This document shows positions 36,901-50,259 of a stretch of DNA of 64,000 bases, one piece after another. Both the position numbers and the translations under genes were made by a program. Position 1 is the first letter of the stretch. Each line of letters begins with the position of its first letter. Source of the DNA: Panorpa germanica (lineage: Eukaryota > Arthropoda > Insecta > Mecoptera > Panorpidae); assembly GCA_963678705.1 (NCBI GenBank), contig OY783210.1, positions 20,151,331 to 20,215,330 on the forward strand, in the 5' to 3' direction. The notes beneath the pieces were generated by a model. The model had not been told where the DNA came from, did not search any database, and saw nothing but the letters and a program-made list of their open reading frames with translations.

Positions 36901-38097
36901 TCATAGATTGCTATCAAATTACTTTTTACATGTACAGCAAGCTCTCTTGTGCATAAGTTGTGGTTTTCTGTGCTTACGCGAGCGGTCTGACCCTTGACCT
37001 TTTATTATATCATACGCAGTAGTATATTAGACAGTTATTATATACTTGCATGCAATTTATGATAATGGTGTAATCAGTTCATGTATATATATATACAAAT
37101 ACGTTTATATGTAGGGACAAGATTTTGTAATTATTTTTTACTAATAGGTGCTTTTCGAGATATCAGCATACTAAGGTTTAAATAGTGTTTTAAGGTTAAG
37201 GCAAAATCATACTTAATTTTGAGGAAAATTTTCTGCGGGCGCCCATGGTTAAATACCTAAATAAAACTGCAGGTAAACATGGGTGGTATTTAATATAAGC
37301 AAAAATTGTGATATCAAAAGAAATGTACTACGTAAAAATAAACATGCAAAACAACAACTACAAAGTAAATAAACATTTTCTCATTAAATAATGGTTGTAA
37401 AAAAACTAATTAAACCCGCTGCATTCGAATACCAATCAATTGAAATGAAAGAGATAACAAATATAAAATATAGTAAGAGTAAAAAAGATAAAAATAAAGT
37501 TAAATATTACATTAGTAAGACAGAGAATAAAGTTAAATCTTAAGCCATAATAAATGAGAAGACAATATGTGTAATATTCGTAAGGAAGAGATAGTAAATT
37601 CTATTTTCATATACGACAGAAAGAGATAGACAGATATCTGAGAGATAGCGGTTCAGTGAACCAATGGCGACATTAATATTCATGACTGGTCGCCGATTTG
37701 TTTTTTTTTTTTTATATTATTTTGTTTTTATATTTTTTCTTTATTTCTTATTCTTTTTTTAAAGCGATTTTATTTTTATTCTTTGGACAATGCTTGGATA
37801 AGTTCTATAAAGTGTTTTTTAATTGTTTCTTGAGAAGTGACGTCAGAACCTATGATTTATGATATGAATGATGTATTTGTTTTGTATTTTGTAACGTAAA
37901 TAGACATTTGCACTGATGTTGTGGACAGGTGAGCTACAGTTGTCTAGATGCTTCTTGAATAGGAGCGTGACGGGACTTCTTATTGCGTATACTTACTCGT
38001 AGCTTCAGAGGGATATCTTGAAAGTTGGAGCAACAGAAAATCTCCCTTTGTAAACTAACATGTGTAGTTTTTCGGATGTGACGTTACATTCTTACAT
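33992..38097. other. Long non-genic stretch
   Basis: No gene is supported in these 4.1 kb. Positions about 35,760-35,782 (AAACTCTCGCAATTTGAACTA) are an isolated right end of MITE family B. About 36,545-36,665 is somewhat GC-richer but unassigned. Simple T runs occur at 37,700-37,715. Confidence 0.5.
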
Positions 38098-38480
38098 TGG
38101 CGAAATTCCGCAAAATTATATCAACTATAATCAGAATCAAAAGTAATCATTGCAAAACTCCAGCTCACCTGTACAAAATTAATATTAAATCTGACGATAG
38201 ATGTCAATGTGGTGAAGAAGGAACTTTGGATCATATTATATTTGAATGCATAAATTATAGTTTAGAAAGATCAAAATTGAATAGTAATATATTAGATGTG
38301 ATTAAAACTTTTCCTGTTAATACTAAATTTTTGTTAAGTGATTCAAAATTAATTATTGAATTATTGAAATATTTAGAAATTTGTAAAATTGAATTATAAA
38401 TTATAAAAGATGTATAAAAAATGTTTGATGGTGGCTATGACGAAAGAAAGTCGAGGCAAATAAGTAAATAAATATAAAAA
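38098..38480 (+). mobile_element. LINE 3' end, copy 1 (least decayed)
   Basis: An open frame without an ATG start reads AKFRKIISTIIRIKSNHCKT, then DDRCQCGEEGTLDHIIFEC, ending CKIEL before a stop at 38,397-38,399. The CxC...H...C pattern after a basic stretch is the zinc-knuckle tail of non-LTR retrotransposons. It is followed by a 3' UTR (GGTGGCTATGACGAAAGAAA) and a tail of TAAATAAATATAAAAAA. Two further copies of the same 3' end are at 40,245 and 44,698. The 5' part of the element is missing. Confidence 0.85.
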
Positions 38481-40244
38481 ATATGTATATATATATTTAA
38501 ATTTTCAAGATGAGCGTAAGAAAAGTGGTATTCTTGGGAACGTCCTTAAGGTAAGCGACGCTACGTTCGCAACAAACGCATTTGATTTTCTGTCTCAAAC
38601 ATGAAAGAGAATAATAATTGAATGGTAGTATAGGTTTCACCACGATCATTGAAAAATGTTTACAAATCTTCTGTTATTTATAAATATTTGCTTAGTGGAG
38701 ACACAAGCAATTAAAATAGTCTGCAAACCTTGGGAAATATTTATTGAAAATAGGTTTTTTTTGGTGGATCCGCTGTGTCTATTAAATATCTGTTTTTATT
38801 AAATCGAACTACTATACAACTAATTTACAGACAGAAAGTATTAATGCAAAAGTAATGAATGAAAAAACAATACTACCATATAAACAACAATGAACAAACT
38901 TTCAACAAATTAGTGTGTTTAAACATACCATATACACACATGATACTCTTTATATAAACTTCATTTGTTTATGACAATAACTAGGTACAGTGCTGCCAGA
39001 GTATCAACATCATCAGTATTAGCATTAATATCAAAGCACTAAAGGTGGGATGAATAAGAGAGGGGCTGAAGGGGGGGGGGTATAGAGGCATCACGTGTTT
39101 GATCCTGTATCACTGTAGTAGTATAATATAAACAACACTGTGGGAAAAAACGAAAACAAAAACATTGAAAAAAAAAATGTAAACATGCAAAACAAAAATA
39201 ACAAAAAGAGTGCAATTTGCATGGCAAGTGCTGCCACTGGTGACGGTGATGGGTACTGATGGTTAGTGCGTATCTCGGTACAATGATATGTAAACAGGGT
39301 GTCCACAGGAACGGTTTCAAATTTGTTGACAGTTTTTGTGAGTGAAACCTGATATAAACCGCCCTGTTTTTAAGCTTGTGGAGACATGTATGAACTAGTA
39401 TGGTAAAATACATCGGGTAAATAAAATGTAATATTTTTCTGGGCTGGTGTCGTTCCTCCTAGTTTTACGCAGACGTTGTTTTGTGTTGTATACAAATTTC
39501 TTGCAAGTTATAAAAGATATTAGACTTTATAGTCTTACATATGTAATAATAATATAACGTAGTATATGATATACATATAAAATATCAATCTAGAACTTTA
39601 TATAGTACACATTTCGGTTTAAGGTTACGGTTCGATGGTGTAATACAGGTTCAGGGGTTTGGAAACAGGAACAATAATTCATTAGTTTATAATTTAAATA
39701 CAGCGGAATAAAACAAGTTGTATCGAATATTATGTACAGCGTGTTTTACATTGTAATAATAACAATAAACATCAATTGGCACAATTAAAGAAAACATAAT
39801 ATTCAAAATTTAAACAAAATTCAAAATCTTATCTGTCAATCAAATATGTTTGTATGAATTATTTCTAAATTTTATTATTTTTAGAAATATTTCAATGATA
39901 TTCATCAATTTTAAATTTAAATTATTATAATTTAATTCACCGCAATCAATGGCTTTTTTAGGCTGTCTTTTAACAGCGTGATTTTCCGTAGATTCAAATT
40001 AAGTAATATGAATATTTGTGTTTTAACTAAAGTAATGAAAATCTATGGTCCAACTCGATGTCACCACTTGTCAAGATTTTATGGAACCAAATTTATACTT
40101 TGTTTTCTCTGGCTGCACTTTATTATTAAAATAATACATTCATTTTCATTTTTCAAATGAATTGGAAGCAAAAAACATTATATAAGCAAAAATCACATTA
40201 GAAGAAAGATGCAGATATTTTTGAAGCATCTAAATTTAAGTTTA
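38481..40244. other. Non-genic stretch
   Basis: No gene is supported. The 124-codon minus frame at 39,039-39,413 spans a run of nine Gs and Phe/Cys-rich low-complexity sequence. ACAGGGTGTCCACAGG at about 39,295 resembles a mariner terminal repeat, but no full element is visible. Confidence 0.45.
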
Positions 40245-40500
40245 AAGGCGGAGCCTCGCAAAATTGTATTAACTATAATTGGAATTAAAAGTAATAATTG
40301 CAAAATTCTACTAGATGCCTATGTGGAAAACCTAGAACTTTATATCTTCTGCATTTATTTGCATAAATTATATTTCTAAAATATCTAAATTTACCAGTGA
40401 AATAATAGATGCGATTAAAACTATTTTTTTTTTGATGATTCTAAATTAATTAGTGCATGTAAATTTATGTCATATGTAACATTCGTCAAAGTATAATTAA
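40245..40500 (+). mobile_element. LINE 3' end, copy 2 (heavily decayed)
   Basis: GCAAAATTGTATTAACTATAATT, then TAATAATTGCAAAATTCTAC and GATGCCTATGTGGAAA, line up with copy 1 at 38,098, followed by the AATTAATT and GTCATATG-ACATTCGTCAAAG tail. Many substitutions and deletions make it the oldest of the three. Confidence 0.7.
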
Positions 40501-42345
40501 ATGAAAATAATTGTATTATTTTGATAGATCTAAACAGAATAAAATAATATAATAAAAATAATGTATGTTTTTGCATTCATTTCTATTGAGATAATAGTCC
40601 AACTAGATAAGAATAATATTTCCTTTAATAATATTGTGTTCTAAATATTTAGATTGAATAAGAACAATGACCATTTGAAAAATCTATATAATAGTACATA
40701 GACCGCAAATAATTTTATGCAAATATACGATATTAATTTTTTATGCTATCGAAATATACTGCTGATGCCAAATGAATATATGAAATGTAAATACGATTTG
40801 GTCGTGTTTTACTCAGTGCGGGTTTAAAGTAGATATACTCAAAGCTAGATTTAAAGAGATGTACCAATGTACAATACAAAATATTCAAATAGAATTTCAT
40901 GTACAAAAACTGTACAAATATATTATTTAAACATTTAAATTTAATTAAAACTTTCTGCAGAGTGTAGAAACAATAATGAATTACATATTATTAATTCACA
41001 GCTGATATTATTTGGTATTTCAAATAGAAAATATTTCAGTTCAAGTTAATAAGAGATTTTACATTTTATTTAATATTTTATTATAAAATTTCAATTAAAA
41101 CGTAAAATATTTAATATCATTGGTACATACATATAAAGGTATGCTTTTGATAATAACTTTGATTAAAATTTGTATGTTCAGTTGTAAATATCACAATTAT
41201 TATTGCATAAACTAGTGCCACTTAGTTGGAATAAATTATTAGTTAATAATAAGATAGTTTTACATTTGAGATAGAAATCCTTGGATATTTTGTCTCAATT
41301 ATCAATTTTGTCTTCGCAATTCCGGATTTTATTTAAAATTTTTTCTCTTTACGAAATGTTGTTTTGGTGAAGTGTTTTAATTAGAGATAAATGAAGATAT
41401 CTACAATGTAAAAATTTAGAAACAAATTTTACTAAGCCAGCAGAAATTAATAGCAAACAATGTTTCGTACATTTGCTCTGAAAATTTATATAAAATTTCT
41501 ATTTATATAAAAAATTTGAACTTATAGATCTGTAGGTTTACACTTTATTATCTTTGCTTATTTTAAATTAAAGAAGTAAAGCAAGCCAAGTTTTTCAATT
41601 ATTTTACTCAATAAAATCACTCGCCTACACTGGAATTGTTAAGTATACTTACAAACAATTTTTATTGCTGTTCCAAGACAAACTTATCTTTGTTTTAGAA
41701 ACAATAAGACGCATGTACATATGATATGATCTGTGTGCTCTCAGTCTTAAATTAATAAAAACTTTTTGATATTTTAATAATTTCATAAAATAATTTCAAA
41801 TATAAATATTATATTAATGAGAGATATTTGTATTCATTAGATGCCACACGAATTCAAATGATGAAACCTCAAAGTTTTTACCTCAAATCCGTTTTTACCT
41901 TACTAGTGTATTTACTTCTAAAGTAAAGTAGACTATATGGTGTACGTTATACGTTGGCGAACGTATCGAATCAGCACTACGTATGGTATAACAAAATCTC
42001 ACCGCTGTGTGCGCCAGTTTCGAGCTTTCACAAAGGAAAACCTGACTTTGCACTTTGCGGGTCAAGTAGTGAAAAGTCTCTATTAGTATTTTTATTCAAG
42101 ATATCAAAAAATATTAAACCGTAACGGTTGAAACTTTCAAATAACTTACTTTTAATATTATGTCGTATATTTGCATATAAAATATAAATCTGATTAAGTT
42201 TGTACGTCCGTAACTTCTCAAGCTAAAGTTAGTATGGTTTGTAAGTTTTGCTAGGTGAATACTATAACCTTGGAAATGTAATTTGTTTAACGTCAGCCTA
42301 TTTTTAAAACGAAGTGCTGTGGTATCGCAAAGTCGCACTAGATAC
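40501..42345. other. Non-genic AT-rich stretch
   Basis: No gene is seen. A GC-richer patch at about 41,945-42,060 (CGCTGTGTGCGCCAGTTTCG) is unassigned. Confidence 0.5.
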
Positions 42346-42939
42346 AATGGGCTTGTGTCCTATGTCTTAATTTCTACAAAAGTGTACTATATATTGATTA
42401 CTAGAACCTCAAATGTTCTATTATTTTTTAATAACTCCTTATTTGTTAAGAGATATTAACAATTAAAAAAGTCATTTTGTCTCTTTAATTATTAAACGGA
42501 TTCAACGTTGTACACATTCCAAGTGCATGTGACATCACAATCCTTGTGTAAGGTTACCAACCTTACAGCTCATAAATCTCTGCTATATGTATTTATATAT
42601 CAAAATATCAAATATTATTTACAGCTATTTCAAGGAACAATAAAATATTATGTCTGCCTTAGCAGGGTTAAATAAAATAAAAACTTATTATTATTTGACT
42701 ACCAACAGCTACAGAACATTACCACAGCACTAACCTACTCAACAAATAACTGACGTTAAAATGCATTTCACGTCATACAAATACGGCCGACCATTTCTAG
42801 CGCTAAAACTACAATTCAAACTTTTAATTGCTGTATCTCCGTCAATATTTAGATATTTAATAAAATACACATTTATTAACATCAATTTCAATCAACAATT
42901 GAAAAATCGACCACTTAAAAATGCGGACACAAGCCCATT
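42346..42939 (+). mobile_element. Family E element, copy 2 (594 bp, intact ends)
   Basis: The left terminus AATGGGCTTGTGTCC is exactly mirrored by the right terminus GGACACAAGCCCATT. The interior matches 24,038-24,661 in reverse orientation over its whole length and contains the short palindrome AAGGTTACCAACCTT. No coding region. I could not recognise a target-site duplication, so the superfamily is open. The 87-codon frame at 42,761-43,024 is mostly this element. Confidence 0.9.
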
Positions 42940-44697
42940 AAATTTAACATTTTTTAGATTATGTAAATATATTTTGATTAAAATTGAGTTAGATGTCCAG
43001 TGCAAATGTAAATGTCCTAGCTAGGTCTTAAGAAATTGAAGCGCAATTACAAAAATTGTACACGAGTGATTATGTTTTAAGTGTCGTTAACAAATGTAAC
43101 GCAATTCTTGGAAACATTGGGGAGCAGCAAGCAGGGCAACCGTCCGGACCTCGCATTTTCGCGCAACAACCCAAGTAGAAAAATTCATTACTATAAAATA
43201 TATATTTGATCATCGCATCTCACTCTTTAGAAATCCCACTAGAATCACTGCGTATATCTTTTAAGGCATTCATGTACCTTAGTTTATCATCATTAATATT
43301 TGTTGTCTTTGTGCTTGTTAACTTTTGTAAATTTTCCAATATAAAAGTTGATTTCTCGTCAATTATCATAAAAATACTTACAATTTACATAAATTATACA
43401 AAGAACAAGGGCGTCGCAAAGAAAGTAATGGCTAAGGCCGCACCTGACCCTCATGATAATTTGAGGAACATTCGCTAGTATTATGCAAAATATAATTTCA
43501 ATCAAATTTCATCCCCATATCTGATAACTTTGATAATAGTTCGTTCTCATATCATTTTGAATTTTGTACAGAAAATTACAACAATACTCTGTTCAGCTTT
43601 TGATTGAAGTAAAATAAAAAGTTAATCGTTTGTTTAATAAAGTCATATCTGTAATACATCGTATAAAGTACGTATAACTTAACCCGCATGAATTAATTAA
43701 TTGTCACAAATTAACTGACGGTTAACAAACCCTCATTTAGTAGTCGTACATTCACGAACTCAAACATTTTCTAATTAAGTTATTAAGGATATCATATCAT
43801 ATATAAATAACGATTGTACAACATATTTATTAAGGCTACTATGATGATAACATTATTATGATTAATATTAAACAACAATCATATAGAAAACTTTTTTCTT
43901 TAATCTAGAAAAAGGTTCTGTTTTAGAAAGTTATTTTTCTATCTAATTTGGGCATTACTCCAATTTGAGGTTATGTGTCAAAACAAAACTTATGCTCTAT
44001 ATTTTAGGTTAAAATTAGTAGCTATTAATGAACTGGTATCAAAATCATAATATCCTAATTAGTTCTCTTTTATACGTAGCAGAATTAATGTGCACAATTG
44101 AATAAAATATGAACATGGTAAAATAATAGCGAAATACGTTCTATGAATACATTACTATGAAACTAAAACAAAATGGCGACTAAATCAAACATATCACAAA
44201 GTAAATTAATAAATGATAAAGCTCCTAAATGTAATTTCAATTATTTTATATAATATGAATATATACGTTTATTATATTATTATATAATATATAACAGTAC
44301 ACATACGTAATATAAATTTCTGCACAAAATGAGAACAAAAGCCTTTTCTATTTTAACATGAAATTATTTTCAATAATTTTCTGAATATCGAAATTGAACT
44401 TTATTGTTGTAGATACCCTTATAATTTAAAACAATTGTTTTACATTGTTTAACACTGTTAGTCCATTGTTTTTGTGTTATGGGTATATGTGGAAAAGTTC
44501 TCTTTTGATTCAATTCCTGGAATATATATATTTATATACTTGTTTTTGATTAATAATTATGAGAGTTTAGAATAAAATATGTAGAATTATATAAAACTAA
44601 ATAACATTCTTAAATTATGCTTCTATTTGTATTTATATAACGTTATTAATTAAGGTTGATAGATCTATATTTTCTAAAACTATAGTACCTATTCTTC
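42940..44697. other. Non-genic stretch
   Basis: No gene is supported. A GC-richer patch at about 43,115-43,165 (GGGCAACCGTCCGGACCTCG) is unassigned. Confidence 0.5.
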
Positions 44698-44935
44698 CGA
44701 CGATAGATGTCAATGTGGTGAAGAAGGAACTTTGGATCATTTTATATTTGAATGCATAAATTATAGTTTAGAAAGATCAAAATTCAATAGTGAAATATTA
44801 GATGTGATTAAAACTTTTCACTTTTGTTAAGTGATACAAAATTAATTATAAAATGTGAAATATGTAAAAAAATGTTTGATGGTGGCTATGACGAATAAAA
44901 GTCAAGGTAAATAAATAAATAAATTAAAAAAAAAA
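44698..44935 (+). mobile_element. LINE 3' end, copy 3
   Basis: Begins GACGATAGATGTCAATGTGG and follows copy 1 (38,205 onward) with few changes, a deletion in the last coding part, then GATGGTGGCTATGACGAATA and a TAAATAAATAAAT plus poly(A) tail. It is 5'-truncated inside the knuckle-coding region. Confidence 0.85.
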
Positions 44936-47219
44936 TATTCTTGAACAGGAAATTTTTCGTCCATTCATGTAGAGAACACAATTATACACAATGATGTCTG
45001 GGAAAGAACTGATGATGGAGCGTCCGGGAATAAGCCCTCATTTTTAGAATCTACGAAATGGAGTGAAGCCATTCCCATAACTTTTTGAAAGGATGGAACG
45101 ACCGTCAGCTGATAGCTTTGGGTAAAATCAAATTGGTTTAATATTTTCAGAAATAGGTTCTTCTTTTATGTTAACGGCATTGGCGCCGGCAGGATTTCTT
45201 TCAGAGAGGTACAATGTTTATAGAAAAAGGGTAGATTATGAGGACTCTGAAATCGTTGAACAAATTTTGACAAGAACCTAGATAACCTTCAGTTTTTATT
45301 CTTTATCCTGATTCTTTTTCTGTGTACTTTCTTTCATGATACAGGTGGGAGAGGGGTTCAGCTGGATATTGCTAGTGTCTTCAGTATTTACTTGCACACG
45401 AAAACTCATTTCGTTATAAACTAAGGCTGATTCAATTTTTTTTAAATCATTAAACATTTTTATTTTACCCTTATCGTTTGACCAGTTTGCCAGATGTTTC
45501 ATGTCATTAGATATCTAAAAACTCTGACAACGTTCATGATTTCCTGCGTGACAGTGATCTCTGATTGATGGCCCATATTTAAACTATATACATAACTACA
45601 TACTACGCTACTGAGTTGACGTCATCCTTTATGTTTTTTGAACAATCGAACTAAGAACAATAATTCGTGGAAATAACAATTAAAAATAGAAATAAAAGTA
45701 TACGTAACCTATTTTTGGTATATCCAGTTATCGGTCAACAAAGTACTTTGTTCGAAAACTTCGTTAATAATTAAAAGATACGAGTTTATTTAATGTAGTT
45801 AGTTTTACTGTTGTTTTTCTCGAACAACTCAACTCTGTTCAACTAGAATTGTTTTAGATTCGGATAAATTTGTCAATTATTATGTAGTAATTAAATAATT
45901 GTATGAAACAGAATTTAAAATTTTATTTAGCAGTGTGAAATATTTGAATTGTATATTTTAAAAAAATTTTTTGGCTTTGTAAAGGTTTTTGATTTTTGTA
46001 AGTTAATTACAAATTTATCTTATCTAAATAATTATATTATACATTAAAATAACAAAACACAAAAAGAAACATTACATATAAATGATATTTAGTTCACTTT
46101 TAACTTGGTTTAACTATATTTCCATTTGTTGGTCCATTATAAATTGCATAATACATTTAGTCAAATTACTTTTCACATCTGATATCAAAAATAAAATATT
46201 AGCAGGAAAATCGGTATATTTACTGTTTATATTGAGTAACGCATCTATCTGACTCTTTCTAGTTTTACATCACAGTGTATGTTATTAGAACTGGAAAGTA
46301 ATTAGACAATAGTAAGAAACAACGAATACGAAACACGAAATTAATATTACTGTTAATATACAACAGTCTGCGAAATGTAAGCGATCAGTCGTTTCTTATT
46401 ACCTATACGATTTCTAAGATCTGATTGGAAACAAAAATCAGATCAGATATCCGTCTCCGTTTCAGATTTTAGTTTACGCAAACATTAAACCTACGAGATC
46501 TGATCTAAACGTTAATCGGCGTTTAAATCCACTAATAATCATTTTATTTGATAAAAAATACCAAATAATTGAAATGAAACGTAATAAAAAAGATAAACAA
46601 TAGGTAAATGTTTAAAAATTTAAATCGAAATGTAAATATGTAAATAAAAAGATTATACAACACATATGTACATTATGTAATAAATTATAAATGATTTTTA
46701 AATGCTATTTAATTATATATCACACTTTTAAATAAAAAAAAAAACAATACAAATACACAAACACATTCAGACACTGAGTAAACTAATTGCTACACCCTCC
46801 TCCTCCTCTCCCTCTCTCACTCATTTCTGTACTGGCTAGGTATATTGCATGTCATGATATTTTTAATTTTATTTTCAGATTTTCCTGTGTGTTTTTTTTT
46901 TTATTATTATTTTAATTTTTACCACATACATATCATCAAAATTCATTTATAAATGATGATTCGTTAATATTTAGGGATTTTTTTCGTTATATGCTGTAGA
47001 AGTGAAACAAATTTGTAGTTAAAAATAGGTATGAAGTATAGGGTGGAATGAAAAACTTGTTCTTTAGGGGTTGCTTATTATATGTATGTATTACGTAAGG
47101 AGATTTTTCAACTAATATCTTCTTTTCAATAAAAAATAACAGTAGCATATTTTGTTAAAAATATACAGGCTTGTACAAATGTTTAAACTGAATTGATTAA
47201 TTTTTAACGGATTTGCTCT
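44936..47219. other. Mostly non-genic; GC-richer block at 44,980-45,290
   Basis: Positions about 44,980-45,290 have more GC than their surroundings, with an AG after TATTTTCAG at about 45,150 and a short frame RFFFYVNGIGAGRISFREV that then stops. I cannot assign it. Beyond 45,510 the DNA is AT-rich and empty. Confidence 0.4.
45296..45502 (-). other. Unassigned 68-codon minus-strand open frame
   Basis: Begins MKHLANWSNDKGKIKMFNDL and ends KESTQKKNQDKE; composition is hydrophilic and protein-like, unlike most chance frames here, and an in-frame stop lies just upstream of the ATG. No domain, splice site or homologue is recognised. It could be a fragment of a decayed element or retro-pseudogene. 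Confidence 0.2.
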
Positions 47220-47586
47220 AATGGGTTTGTGAACTCATTTTTTAGGGGTAGATTTTGTAATTTTTGATTGAAATGTATGTTAATAAATGTCCAAAAATTG
47301 AAGGAAATAATATATAAAATTTGAATATAAATTTTGTAACTTGTGGTACTTCTACGTACGCACACGCACTTGTATGCATCTCTGTTGTGTAACAGAGATG
47401 GCAAATCGTCAAATGTGATAAATACCACACGTAGATTTAATTTTTATGACTTTGGAAGCTACACGGAGAAATAACTATTTTAATTGTGAATATCTTCTAT
47501 TATATATTGGATATTTAAGGTTCTGGTAGCCAACTTTGTCAATATATAGTTCACTTTTATAGAAATAAAGACATTGTTCTCAAGCT
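47220..47586 (-). mobile_element. Family E element, shortened copy 3
   Basis: Begins AATGGGTTTGTGAACTCATT and continues TTGATTGAAATGTATGTTAA, as in copy 1. It ends AATATATAGTTCACTTTTAT then AGAAATAAAGACATTG with a decayed terminus. The middle is about 240 bases shorter than the full copies and has unrelated sequence. Confidence 0.75.
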
Positions 47587-49535
47587 CTAGTAATTCCCTC
47601 ATTAAATCCGAGTTCATATTTGCAATGTCTTTATGAAATAAATGTTTGAACTTATTCTATCGTTCTTGTTCCTATTCTACATCTGACACCAAATTTTGCA
47701 TGTTACTCAAAGTCACAAAATCTAGTACTTTCTAAATTTAAGGAGCAGTAAAGTTATAGATAAAAACAATTGAAAAAGTTGAAGAGTATATTGTTTTGAT
47801 CTTAGATCTTGATCGCTATGAACGGTATAGCTAATAAGTTGTAACTACTGAAGATGGCCTTGTCTCTCTGCTGATTCACTTAGTCTAAGTTGATAATAAG
47901 TTTCTGTGTGGGTTTCAAGTTTTCGGTTCACCCTCTACGAGTTAATACAATTCAACAAAACTCAACGCTACGTCAATCCACCAAGCTACGGTAAACGCAA
48001 CGGTACCTCAACTGGACTGAAGCACTGGAGGATTGCCCGAGAGTTTGTATTGAATATTTTATTTACTCCAGTTTTAAATTACATATTACAAGAGATGCTA
48101 TTTAAAGATTTTATAGGTTTATATTTTTTGTTTATGTGAAACTTATTATAGTTATGTTAATACTATGATTATTTTATATCTATGTACTTTCTGGGCCGTA
48201 TAGGAAAGTGAACAGATCTGAAAATGTTTCATTTAATAATATGTATTTACAAAGTCACTTTAATAAATCTCACTTTCTCTCTCGTGTCTTAGGTTTAGAA
48301 GAAGCAGCTCTGCAATAGTTGTAGAAGACTATGTTTAACATATTTTGTAAACTATTTGCGTCAACAGTGCCGCATTAAACTATGAGGAGGGCCTAGCATT
48401 TAAATTGTGGTGAGTCCTCTAAGAGAAAATTAGATAATAAAATATTTATTTTTTCAATCAGACTTCTACTAATTATTCTATTTGTATTAGGCATCACTCT
48501 TTTACTCTAAGTTAAATACAATTGCGTGTATCTAGCATAAAAAAGTGACTTGTTACGAAACAAAATGTTCTCTGATATCTAACTTTTTTGAGAAAAGGCG
48601 TATGCTTTCTGCTCGCTTTCATTCCCTTCCACGTTTTATTAAATAAGACCAATGTGTGTGACTTTAAACAATTACTGCTTTGCTTGCATATGTTAAACTA
48701 TGTTGAAATTTTAAGATGTCTTACTTCAAGTAGGACAAACATTCATTAAATAAAATAAATACAGAATTCTTTTATATTTTTTCAATGCTAAATATGGTTC
48801 CTAATTGATATTCAAATTAAACTTCAGGTTTTATACAAACCAATTATTTATCACTTTTTAATGGGTTTCATTAACATTAAACAATTATAAATAACTCATT
48901 TATACATTTTTTTTATAAAAATGTGTGCATATGTGAGATGAATATATCAAAAAGTATTTAAAAAATAATGCTGCACATTATTCGTTTAATACATTTACAA
49001 AAAAAGTGTTTTTCAAAAGTCTGGTTTACATTAACAAAACTGTAGAGTTTCGAATTAATTGTGTTGTAGTTTTACTAAAAATTAAAAAGAAAATTGTTAT
49101 AATTATTAAAAAATAAACTAAATAATAAGCTATTTTTTATTTAGTAAATAAAAAAATACTACTGCATGTAAAATAACAAAAACTATTACTAGGACGGTAG
49201 TTTTAAATTTTTACCCCGCCTTATAAAAACTTTATAAAAGAAATATGTTGATATTTTTCATAATTACAAAATAGCTTAAGAATAGTTTGTGATGAAGGCA
49301 AAACGGTACTTTGTCACTTTCTAGCTTACTAAAAGCTAATTTTTTTACTTGACTATCAAAAAATAGAACAGGAAAGCAAGAACAACCTTGAAATAAATAA
49401 CCAAAATATTTTTCAAGTGTAAGTTCGGCTTTTATAGTAAAAAAGTAAAAATAAAAACAGTGCTCTATATTTTCTAGGTCCATCTCTATATCCATACACA
49501 TAAATATAATTTACTACAAAATATGCATCTGTATA
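47587..49535. other. Non-genic stretch
   Basis: No gene is supported. A CTACG-rich patch (ACGCTACGTCAATCCACCAA) lies at about 47,965. Confidence 0.5.
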
Positions 49536-50235
49536 CAGGGTGTCCCAAAATTCAACGATAAGCCGGCACCAGAAGATGGTCCTGCTCATGACTACACAAG
49601 AAAAGAAGAAAAAAAAAATTTATCTCATTTTGTTTAGGAATTAGAAAAAAAATATTTTTTTTTCGAAAATTGAAACACCTTAAGATGTTTTTAACTACCA
49701 TGACCACAATTTTTCAAATATTTCGGATTTTTTTTTTGTATCGGCAACCTAAATAGCACTGCTATCCATCACAACCATTAAAACTCCCAGAATGCTAGTA
49801 GTTTTTACACAAAAATCAATCGAAATTACTTTTTTCCCTAAAATTTTTAAAGATTTTTACTTTCAGTCCACTTTAACTCATCGTGGTGTAAAAAAAAAGT
49901 ATGAACACTACTATGGCAAGTTTTCTTAAAAATTGGCGCAACTCTTCAGGATTCCAAAATGGTATAATACTCCAGGAAAACTAGCAATAAAAAAAAATTA
50001 TGCATACTATTTCAAAAAAAGAACCATATTTCATAAATTGTTGTTGTTGATAGTTATCATTTTTACAATACCCAAAAGAGGTTTTTTATAGTTGAATGAA
50101 TTAAAACAAATGGTACAAACAATTTTTAATTCATTTTATAAATTAATTACATTATTTACATTACAGTAAATGTTCAAATTGTTTCCCACTGGCATTAATA
50201 CAGCCACAACACCTCCTTAAAAAAGATTGTTTTTT
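49536..50235 (+). repeat. Left inverted arm
   Basis: Reverse complement of the right arm. Its inner edge, read on the minus strand, encodes RRCCGCINASGKQFEHLL and a stop, the usual transposase C-terminus. Confidence 0.88.
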
Positions 50236-50259
50236 TTTCGGACGTTATTACCATTGGAT

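Noticed and set aside
39290..39375. ACAGGGTGTCCAC and GCCCTGTTTT as possible ends of a small mariner MITE
   Set aside because: The inverted match is only about eight bases and no target duplication is convincing.
39039..39413. 124-codon minus-strand open frame, the longest in the window
   Set aside because: It runs through a nine-G run and Phe/Cys-rich low-complexity sequence, has no recognisable domain and no splice or promoter support.
48188..48217. 30-nt block between a minus-strand AG and GT that would fit in phase between exons A and B
   Set aside because: The donor (AAAGTACAT) is weak; the block adds no independent evidence, so it was left out of the microexon model.
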